Source of the DNA: Pasteurella skyensis
Lineage (GTDB): Bacteria > Pseudomonadota > Gammaproteobacteria > Enterobacterales > Pasteurellaceae
Direction: 5' to 3'
DNA: 64,000 bases
Assembly (NCBI RefSeq): GCF_013377295.1
Contig: NZ_CP016180.1
Location: 1,550,001-1,614,000 of the forward strand
This document shows positions 57,741 through 64,000 of this stretch, piece after piece; position 1 is the first letter of the stretch, and the number at the start of each line of letters is the position of its first letter. The position numbers and the translations under genes were made by a program. Under the pieces are notes generated by a model. That model saw nothing but the letters and a program-made list of their open reading frames with translations. It did no database searches and was not told the origin of the DNA.

Positions 57741-58580
57741 TTACTCTGGTGTAATCCAACTCACCTTCCAACTTCCAGTACCTTCAGGAACAAGAGTTTT
57801 AGTTAAATAAGGCAGAATGGATTTCATCTGTTTTTCTAGCTGCCATGGAGGATTGATAACTATCATTCCGCTTGCTGTCATTCCACGTTGGTCAGAATCA
57901 GGGCGTACAGCAAGTTCAATTTGTAAAATTTTACGAATACCCGTTTCTTCTAAGCCTCGTACCATACGCTTAATATGTTGACGTAATACAACTGGATACC
58001 AAATTGCATAACAACCTGTTGCAAAGCGTTTATAGCCTTCACGAATTGCGGTTACTACTAATTCATAATCTTCTTTTAATTCATAAGGTGGATCTATTAA
58101 CACCAAACCACGCTTCTCTTTCGGAGGTAAAGCTGCTTTTAATTGTTGAAAACCATTTTCACGTTTGGTAACAACATTTGCTCTTTTAGCAAATTCATTA
58201 CGTAATAACGGGTAATCTTTAGGATGAAGCTCTGTTAACAATGCTCTATCTTGCCCTCGAAGTTGTTGTATAGCAAGCAAGGGAGAACCTGCATAAAAAC
58301 GTAATTTTTCTTTATTAATCCTTTTAATTTCAGCTACATAGTTAGCGACCTCTGGAGGTAAATCATTGCGATCCCAAAGTCGCACAATACCTTCAATATA
58401 CTCCCCTGTTTTTTCTGCTTCTCTACTCAATAAACTATAGCGCCCTGTACCCGCATGAGTATCAAGATAAAAAAATCCTTTTTCTTTTTGCTTTAATGAT
58501 TCTAAAATTAAAAGTAAAACGATATGCTTTAATACATCCGCATGGTTGCCTGCATGAAAACTATGACGATAACTTAACAT
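57741..58580 (-). CDS. rlmJ: 23S rRNA m6A2030 methyltransferase RlmJ
   Basis: A 279-residue SAM-dependent enzyme (YhiR/ComJ family). It begins MLSYRHSFHAGNHADVLKHIVLL, has YLDTHAGTGRY as SAM motif and the adenine-methylation motif LIDPPYE near residue 162, and GSWKVSWITPE at the end. It stands alone and is divergent from ampD with a 43-bp gap. In Haemophilus the homologue ComJ/OrfJ was first noted near transformation genes; here no competence genes are adjacent. Confidence 0.95.
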   Translation of the reverse strand: MLSYRHSFHAGNHADVLKHIVLLLILESLKQKEKGFFYLDTHAGTGRYSLLSREAEKTGEYIEGIVRLWDRNDLPPEVANYVAEIKRINKEKLRFYAGSPLLAIQQLRGQDRALLTELHPKDYPLLRNEFAKRANVVTKRENGFQQLKAALPPKEKRGLVLIDPPYELKEDYELVVTAIREGYKRFATGCYAIWYPVVLRQHIKRMVRGLEETGIRKILQIELAVRPDSDQRGMTASGMIVINPPWQLEKQMKSILPYLTKTLVPEGTGSWKVSWITPE

Positions 58581-58623
58581 TTTGGTTCTCTTTTTTATAA
58601 AATAGAAGCTATTCTAACTTAAT

Positions 58624-59199
58624 ATGAGTATAATTTATAGAATGAAATCAGATCTAAATATTAAAAATGGCTGGCTAACCCAAAGTAAGCGGGTACTTTC
58701 TCCCCATTTTTCGCAACGTCCTAATGTTGATGATATTTCATTATTAGTTATTCACTACATTAGTCTTCCTCCCGAACAATTTGGAGGAGATTTTATTGAT
58801 CGATTTTTTGAAGGAACCTTAGATCCTAAACTACATCCTTATTTTGAAGAGATTAAAGAGTTAAAAGTGTCTTCACATTGTTTAATCAACCGCTTAGGTG
58901 AGATCACTCAATATGTAAGCTTTAACGATATGGCTTGGCACGCTGGTACTTCTTGCTTTCAGAAAAGAGAAAAATGTAATGAATTTTCTATTGGGATAGA
59001 ATTAGAAGGGAGCAATGAACAACCTTTTACGGAATATCAATATCAAAGTCTTGTTAAATTAACAAAAATTATCATTCAACACTACCCTCAAATTACCTTA
59101 GAGCGTATCGTTGGACATTGCGATATCGCGCCACTACGTAAAATTGATCCTGGTAAGTACTTTGATTGGGTATATTATAGAAAATTACTCACACTATAG
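58624..59199 (+). CDS. ampD: 1,6-anhydro-MurNAc-L-alanine amidase AmpD
   Basis: This 191-residue cytoplasmic zinc amidase recycles anhydro-muropeptides. Zinc-site histidines appear in SLLVIHYISLP and IVGHCDIAPLRKIDPG (with the aspartate), and SSHCLINRLGEITQYVSFNDMAWHAGTS is the amidase-2 core. The protein may begin at the second ATG (58642, MKSDLNIKNGWL), which fits family length a little better; neither has a strong ribosome site. Its product pool feeds back to the Mur ligases encoded in this window. Confidence 0.95.
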   Translation: MSIIYRMKSDLNIKNGWLTQSKRVLSPHFSQRPNVDDISLLVIHYISLPPEQFGGDFIDRFFEGTLDPKLHPYFEEIKELKVSSHCLINRLGEITQYVSFNDMAWHAGTSCFQKREKCNEFSIGIELEGSNEQPFTEYQYQSLVKLTKIIIQHYPQITLERIVGHCDIAPLRKIDPGKYFDWVYYRKLLTL

Positions 59200-59243
59200 C
59201 GGTATGATGTGATGAAAAAAATGCAAAATTGTTAAGCTTATAA

Positions 59244-59269
59244 AAAATGCTCCTATTAAGGAGCATTTT
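59244..59269. terminator. Bidirectional terminator between ampD and the Wzz-like gene
   Basis: AAAATGCTCC (59244-59253) pairs with GGAGCATTTT (59260-59269) between converging genes. Confidence 0.9.
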
Positions 59270-59276
59270 CATTACA

Positions 59277-60758
59277 TCAACTATTTTTTCGGTTATTTAA
59301 AAAACTCGCCCGCATCAAAGCAATTGCAATTCCAATAAACAAACCCATAAATGTTGCAGCTAAAAGTACAAGCAAGCTTCTTTTCAATGGAAAGCTTAAC
59401 GAATTTACGACATAAGGCGATGCCACCGAGCTATATAGTGAACTCCCTTTATTAAGAAACAGCGTATTATACTTTTCTAATAACAACATAAAGACTTGCT
59501 GTGATTTATTAATTTTTTCAGCTGTTTGTGCAAAAATAGAAGGTAATAGATTAACTACTTTCTGTTGGTTCTCCACATCTACATTATTGATATTACCACT
59601 GATCATATCAATTTCTTTTTCCAGTGAAAATAATTTCTCTGAAGCCGCAATTCTTTTATTAATAATCTCTTTTTTAAGATCTGATGAAGATACTTTAGAA
59701 CCCAAATCTAATAAATCATTTAATACATTTTGATCTAAATTTGCTTCAATAGCTCGCTGTTTCAAAGGTTGTTGTGAGTGAGTACTTACACCAGTGTTAC
59801 TGTTCAATTTTGTTAAGACAAAATCGTAAGCCTCTATCTTTTTCTGGATTTCCGCTCTATCTAGCTCTTTTACTCTTAATTGAGAAAAAATCTGTATTTC
59901 TAAAAATTTATTGTGTTTAATTAACTCTGGAGAAACTGAGTAGGCGTAAGAGCGCATAACATTGATATCATTATTAATAATATCATTCACCTTACGACTT
60001 AGATCATTGAGATTTTGATCACCAATAGAGATTGAGTGACTTCCTTGCAGTCCTGATAAACCTTTAAATGCAGCACTTAAATCTTTACTATAACTCAATA
60101 ACTTATCATAATTATCAATAATTGCGGCCTCTTTATCATAAACAAAACTTTCCTTAGGATAAGAAATATTTGGATTAATCAACCCTTTCTTAATTGAATT
60201 TTCTGCCCAAGTGTTTACTATCACTTTCAATAATTCTTTAGCCCGTTCATCAGCAAGCCTTATTTTAGATAAATCTAAAGTCAAAGTAATATAAGTCTGC
60301 GTATTATTTTTCAATAATTTTAATGCCTCTTTAACTTCTTTCACTTGCTCTTGAGGAATTTTTTTCTGAGCTAAACTCTGTAATAATGATGCTTCCGTAT
60401 CTTTAATTAATGCATTTGTGGCATCAACAGAAATGGCATCAAAAAACAATTTTATATCCGTATCAATATGCGTACTCTCTAAAGAGGATTTAATATTTTC
60501 AGGGCTAATAATATCTTCTGGAGAAAAACTTGTTCCATTAGGATAGTTTTTATCCCCTGAAGCAATAAATTCTACCGCAATAGGATAACTCACTGCTTTT
60601 GGTGCATAAAAGGCTAATTTAGAAAATTGGAATGCTCCTCCCAGCAATAAAAAAGCCAGTGTGAAAGCAATAATTAAACCTCTTTGTCTAAAGAGGTTTT
60701 TTATAATCGCCAATAAATCAATTTCATCATCAATTATTGGGCTATTTGTGTCGTTCAT
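59277..60758 (-). CDS. Wzz-like polysaccharide chain-length determinant
   Basis: A 493-residue polysaccharide co-polymerase-type protein. The N-terminal part (DDEIDLLAIIKNLFRQRGLII) leads into a first membrane helix (AFTLAFLLLGGAF). A long periplasmic helical region follows, and the second helix near the C-terminus reads LLVLLAATFMGLFIGIAIAL, the two-helix Wzz topology. No cytoplasmic kinase domain is fused. I start at MNDTN (60758) with GGAAAA ahead; the frame is open to 60788. Proteins of this family set the length of O-antigen, capsule or enterobacterial common antigen chains. No polysaccharide cluster is adjacent, so the substrate is unknown. Confidence 0.8.
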   Translation of the reverse strand: MNDTNSPIIDDEIDLLAIIKNLFRQRGLIIAFTLAFLLLGGAFQFSKLAFYAPKAVSYPIAVEFIASGDKNYPNGTSFSPEDIISPENIKSSLESTHIDTDIKLFFDAISVDATNALIKDTEASLLQSLAQKKIPQEQVKEVKEALKLLKNNTQTYITLTLDLSKIRLADERAKELLKVIVNTWAENSIKKGLINPNISYPKESFVYDKEAAIIDNYDKLLSYSKDLSAAFKGLSGLQGSHSISIGDQNLNDLSRKVNDIINNDINVMRSYAYSVSPELIKHNKFLEIQIFSQLRVKELDRAEIQKKIEAYDFVLTKLNSNTGVSTHSQQPLKQRAIEANLDQNVLNDLLDLGSKVSSSDLKKEIINKRIAASEKLFSLEKEIDMISGNINNVDVENQQKVVNLLPSIFAQTAEKINKSQQVFMLLLEKYNTLFLNKGSSLYSSVASPYVVNSLSFPLKRSLLVLLAATFMGLFIGIAIALMRASFLNNRKNS

Positions 60759-60880
60759 ATTTTTTTCCATATGTTTATTTATTTTCATTAAATGCGTAAA
60801 AACAACTTATTTTTACTCTATATTCATCGCTATTATAACAAATTGTTTACTATTCCAAAGCAAATTTTATGCTTCTGTAA

Positions 60881-61729
60881 CTAAATATTCTCTAACTGGC
60901 GATGCCTAATCTTCACTGTATAATCTTTATTTTTGAGATAATGATACAGTTGTTCTGCGACAAAAACAGAACGGTGTTTACCACCAGTGCAACCAATAGC
61001 AATAGTTAAATAACTACGGTTATTTTTTTCTAAAAAAGGTAACCAAGAGACTAAATATTGGTTGGTTTGTTCAACAAATTGATTCACAATAGTGTGTTGT
61101 GATAAAAAATCTATAACGGGTTGTTCCAAACCTGTCATTGGACGTAGATCTATATCCCAGTGTGGATTAGGCAGAAAGCGTACATCAAAGACATAATCCG
61201 CATCAGAAGGAATACCATATTTAAAACCAAATGATTCTACAATAATATAAAGCTCTCTGTTTTCTTCTCCTCGTAATAAATTACGTAATTTATCTGCCAA
61301 ATCATGTGTGGAAAGAAAGGTAGTATCAATAATATCATTAGCATATTGATATAAGGGCTCCAATATTTTTGTTTCTAATCTAATCGCACTATCAAGAGAC
61401 AGATCTTGAGTTGAAAGAGGGTGTAAACGACGAGAATCACTGTAGCGTTGAACCAAAACATTAGGATCACAATCCAGAAAAATAAATCTTATATCAAGAT
61501 ATGATGGAAGCTCTGCTAATGCCTCATCTAATTTTTCAATATAATTAGGAAGGTTTCGTACATCCAAACTGACGACAATAGAACGCTTGGTTTTGGATAA
61601 AATATTCACCAAATTAGGAATTAACGAAAGAGGGATATTATCTACACAATAATATCCCATATCTTCCAATGCCCTAAGTGCAACAGATTTACCTGAACCT
61701 GAACTCCCACTAATGATAATCAACTCCAT
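60881..61729 (-). CDS. rapZ: RNase adapter / nucleotide-binding protein RapZ
   Basis: A 282-residue P-loop protein: Walker [17 protein letters not shown] at residues 6-21 and the C-terminal [19 protein letters not shown]. In E. coli RapZ senses glucosamine-6-phosphate and guides RNase E to the sRNA GlmZ, so it links to UDP-GlcNAc supply for cell wall and LPS. It lies 21 bp after ptsN, the conserved pairing. Whether GlmY/GlmZ exist here is unknown. Confidence 0.95.
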   Translation of the reverse strand: MELIIISGSSGSGKSVALRALEDMGYYCVDNIPLSLIPNLVNILSKTKRSIVVSLDVRNLPNYIEKLDEALAELPSYLDIRFIFLDCDPNVLVQRYSDSRRLHPLSTQDLSLDSAIRLETKILEPLYQYANDIIDTTFLSTHDLADKLRNLLRGEENRELYIIVESFGFKYGIPSDADYVFDVRFLPNPHWDIDLRPMTGLEQPVIDFLSQHTIVNQFVEQTNQYLVSWLPFLEKNNRSYLTIAIGCTGGKHRSVFVAEQLYHYLKNKDYTVKIRHRQLENI

Positions 61730-61750
61730 CTTATATTCCTCTATTTCACA

Positions 61751-62317
61751 CTAATTTTCACTTTGTTCCTGCTCGTTATTTTCTGTTGTCACTTGTATGT
61801 TATCTTCAATTTCTTTATTTTTTTGTTCTAATAAAACATCTGCATTATCAAATACAGACCAGATATCTTCTACAAATTTAGTTGTTCTTAACAACTTAGA
61901 CAACTGTTTATTATTCAATATGGTTACAATTTTTTGAAAATCGCTTTTATACTCTTCATTTTCTTGATCAGGAAAAATTACCGCAAAAATTAAATCTATT
62001 TCTTTATTTTCAGCTGTTTCATAATCAATTGAATTTTCAAGCTGTAAAAAAATAGCAATGGGTTCCTCTCCTTGCCAATTTGGAAACTTCGTATGTGGTG
62101 CTGCGATGCCATAATTAATACAAGTTGAGCCTAATTTTTCACGTTTACACAAACAAGAAAAGCACTCTTCAGCAGATAGATTATCTTCTAAAGCTAAAGA
62201 TTGTTGCACTAAATAATCGGCGGCCATAGTACCAATTACTTCCAATGCCCGTTTTTTACTTGAAAGGTAGACACCTAAACGAACTAACTCTGGTTTAAGA
62301 TATTTTGTTAATTTCAT
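61751..62317 (-). CDS. ptsN: Nitrogen PTS EIIA protein PtsN
   Basis: A 188-residue EIIA-Ntr domain protein. The phosphorylated histidine lies in NYGIAAPHTKFPN near residue 74. The protein is about 25-30 residues longer than the E. coli one and ends in a Gln/Glu/Asn-rich acidic tail (IQVTTENNEQEQSEN). It is a regulatory phosphoprotein rather than a sugar transporter. rpoN and hpf, which lie between lptB and ptsN in enterics, are absent here, as in other Pasteurellaceae. Confidence 0.93.
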   Translation of the reverse strand: MKLTKYLKPELVRLGVYLSSKKRALEVIGTMAADYLVQQSLALEDNLSAEECFSCLCKREKLGSTCINYGIAAPHTKFPNWQGEEPIAIFLQLENSIDYETAENKEIDLIFAVIFPDQENEEYKSDFQKIVTILNNKQLSKLLRTTKFVEDIWSVFDNADVLLEQKNKEIEDNIQVTTENNEQEQSEN

Positions 62318-62355
62318 TCTTTATTTTAGTCTTATATTCGTTTTATCAAACCAAT

Positions 62356-63081
62356 TTACAGTTTAAATTGATCACCTAGATATACTTGTTTAACATCACT
62401 ATTTTCGAGTATTTGTGCAGGGGTTCCCGTTGCTATCATTTTACCATCGCCCACAATATAAGCTCGCTCACACACATCTAATGTCTCTCTCACATTATGA
62501 TCCGTGATTAATACTCCTAGCCCTCTTTCTTTTAAATTTACAATAATTTGCTTAATATCAATCACTGAAATAGGATCAACACCCGCAAAAGGTTCATCTA
62601 AAAGAATAAACTTGGGATTGGCAGCCAATGCCCTTGCAATTTCTACTCGACGGCGCTCTCCACCTGATAAAGACTGTCCCAAACTATGACGTATATGCTG
62701 AATATTAAATTCTGAAATTAATTCATCTGCCCTTGCTTTTCGTTGACAATGATCTAAATCTTTACGAACTTGTAATACTGCCATCAAATTATCATAAACA
62801 CTTAAACGGCGAAAAATAGATGCCTCTTGAGGAAGATAACCAATACCTTTAATGGCTCTATTATGCATAGGTAGCAAACTAATATCTTCATTATCTATCT
62901 TGATTTTTCCAGCATCATGACGAACTAATCCGACAACCATATAAAAAGTAGTTGTTTTTCCTGCGCCATTAGGCCCCAATAATCCTACAATTTCCCCAGA
63001 CTCAACATTCAAACTAACGTCTTTTACCACTTGTCGAGCTTTATAACTTTTTGCTAAATTTTCAACGTAAAGAGTTGACAT
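62356..63081 (-). CDS. lptB: LPS export ATPase LptB
   Basis: This 241-residue ABC ATPase drives LPS extraction by LptB2FGC. Walker [17 protein letters not shown] is near residue 34, signature [15 protein letters not shown] near residue 138, Walker [14 protein letters not shown], and the switch histidine is in [11 protein letters not shown]. It is 11 bp after lptA in the lptC-lptA-lptB order. Confidence 0.97.
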   Translation of the reverse strand: MSTLYVENLAKSYKARQVVKDVSLNVESGEIVGLLGPNGAGKTTTFYMVVGLVRHDAGKIKIDNEDISLLPMHNRAIKGIGYLPQEASIFRRLSVYDNLMAVLQVRKDLDHCQRKARADELISEFNIQHIRHSLGQSLSGGERRRVEIARALAANPKFILLDEPFAGVDPISVIDIKQIIVNLKERGLGVLITDHNVRETLDVCERAYIVGDGKMIATGTPAQILENSDVKQVYLGDQFKL

Positions 63082-63092
63082 TATTGACCTTT

Positions 63093-63590
63093 CTATTTAT
63101 TTAACTGTGTTGGAATCAACGTTGTTTTAACTCGAGACATTTTTCCATCTCGAAGTGCTTTCAACTGCTGTTTTTTAACATCATAAGTGATTTTATTTGC
63201 TTTGACCGAACTATCCAGTTGTTGTAATTGAGCCGCACCCGTCAATGTTATAAATTCTGAACCTAAATCATAATGCATTTTGGAAGCTTGACCATTAACA
63301 GGTTTACCACTTTCAAGCATTTGATAAAACTTTACTGGCGAACCATAGGCAGTCATTACTTCACTTTTATTTTCTTGACGGACTACAATCACCTTTTCTG
63401 CTGTGATTTTAATTGTTCCTTGAGTAATAACTACATTTCCATTTAAAGTGATAGTATTTGTTTCCATATCAAAAGATTGACTTGCGGATTCAATATCAAT
63501 GGGTTGTTCTGTATCACTATTTAAAGCATAAACAGGTACATTAATAACTAATAATATAGTCAAAATGAAAAACCGTAATATAAAATTCAT
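63093..63590 (-). CDS. lptA: Periplasmic LPS bridge protein LptA
   Basis: A 165-residue OstA-like protein with a signal peptide ([22 protein letters not shown]). The mature part has the beta-jellyroll pattern: [39 protein letters not shown], then [19 protein letters not shown]. It forms the transenvelope bridge that carries LPS from LptC to LptD. It lies between lptC and lptB, 9 bp after lptC. Confidence 0.95.
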   Translation of the reverse strand: MNFILRFFILTILLVINVPVYALNSDTEQPIDIESASQSFDMETNTITLNGNVVITQGTIKITAEKVIVVRQENKSEVMTAYGSPVKFYQMLESGKPVNGQASKMHYDLGSEFITLTGAAQLQQLDSSVKANKITYDVKKQQLKALRDGKMSRVKTTLIPTQLNK

Positions 63591-63599
63591 TTTTTATCC

Positions 63600-64000
63600 T
63601 TAATATTCTGCTTCTGATTGTTTTAACTTAGTTGGCTCTATATGAGTTTTTACATTTTCTTTTAATACCACAAACTGTTTTTTCAAATTACCTTCTAAAC
63701 CCTTTCCCATTGTACTAAAACCGATGCCTTTCGCTATTAATTTCTTATCAGTAAATACATCTTGAGTATTCAAATCCACAAAAAGCTGTTCTGTTTCAAT
63801 TTGTTGTAGTTGCGACAGTCGGTCAAGACTTTTTATTTTAACGTTCCCTTCTAATCGCAATATCTTCTCTTTAGTAATTTCAGCATTATCAGACGTTAAT
63901 TTCCATTTTTTTAATGCCTCTACCGAATCAAACAAATTAAATAATGGATTCATTAATTCAACTTGCCCCGTCTCCTCATAATGCTTTATCTCATCTGCTT
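63600..64000 (-). CDS. lptC: LPS export membrane protein LptC (5' end beyond the window)
   Basis: The frame is open to the right edge (from 63998), so the N-terminal membrane anchor is not in view. The visible 133 codons show the LptC jellyroll: ETGQVELMNPLFNLFDS, LRLEGNVKIKSL, FVDLNTQDVFTDKKLIAKGIGFSTMGKGLEGNLKKQ. It receives LPS from LptBFG and passes it to LptA, the next gene. Identity follows from motifs and the lptCAB order. Confidence 0.92.
   Translation of the reverse strand, partial: ADEIKHYEETGQVELMNPLFNLFDSVEALKKWKLTSDNAEITKEKILRLEGNVKIKSLDRLSQLQQIETEQLFVDLNTQDVFTDKKLIAKGIGFSTMGKGLEGNLKKQFVVLKENVKTHIEPTKLKQSEAEY

Overview
The window is a low-GC gammaproteobacterial chromosome segment from a member of the Pasteurellaceae. 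The gene families (artPIQM, zipA-ligA, lic, fbpABC, rapZ-ptsN-lptBAC) and the repeated DNA uptake signal ACAAGCGGT point to the Actinobacillus pleuropneumoniae-type uptake-signal subclade rather than the Haemophilus influenzae type (AAGTGCGGT). The species cannot be fixed by reading alone.

Layout. 1-4018 (minus): ornithine decarboxylase speF, putrescine/ornithine antiporter potE, and the first 118 codons of a second amino-acid decarboxylase. 4019-4763: a long AT-rich regulatory gap. 4764-7604 (plus): artPIQM arginine ABC transporter behind an ArgR-like box. 7679-11944: grxD, cysZ, zipA, ligA. 12009-13098: an insertion sequence with perfect 26-bp ends and an 8-bp target duplication. 13115-23663 (minus): distal half of the division and cell wall (dcw) cluster, lpxC-ftsZ-ftsA-ftsQ-ddlB-murC-murG-ftsW-murD in map order. 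46818-54045 (minus): proximal half, mraY-murF-murE-ftsI-ftsL-rsmH in map order.

The two dcw halves keep the canonical order and orientation, but about 23 kb separates mraY from murD. That interval holds holB, two tiny membrane proteins, epmC, a CAU tRNA, menC, the iron transporter fbpA, and a 4-kb accessory patch. The patch contains twin XRE regulators, small secreted and membrane proteins, a ParD/ParE-type toxin-antitoxin pair, and a lipoprotein amidase that lacks a catalytic glutamate. After it come fbpBC, the phosphocholine locus licDCBA, a compact class I ribonucleotide reductase (nrdB-nrdA) behind a Fur-like box, rnhB, ribF, ruvX, yqgE and rsmE. The last gene is a NERD nuclease-SF1 helicase fusion directly downstream of mraY. 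mraZ is not next to rsmH; holC-valS lies there divergently.

54198-64000: holC, valS, rlmJ, ampD, a Wzz-like polysaccharide chain-length protein, rapZ, ptsN, lptB, lptA and the 3' part of lptC.

Functionally, most of the window serves envelope construction: peptidoglycan precursors, septation, lipid A and LPS export, LPS phosphocholine decoration and muropeptide recycling. Iron, arginine and polyamine supply genes accompany it. The best candidates for less-described biology are the NERD-helicase, the compact RNR with a Fur-like site, the patch that splits fbpA from fbpBC, and uptake signals that are translated as recurring peptides in murE, murF, menC, ribF and holB.
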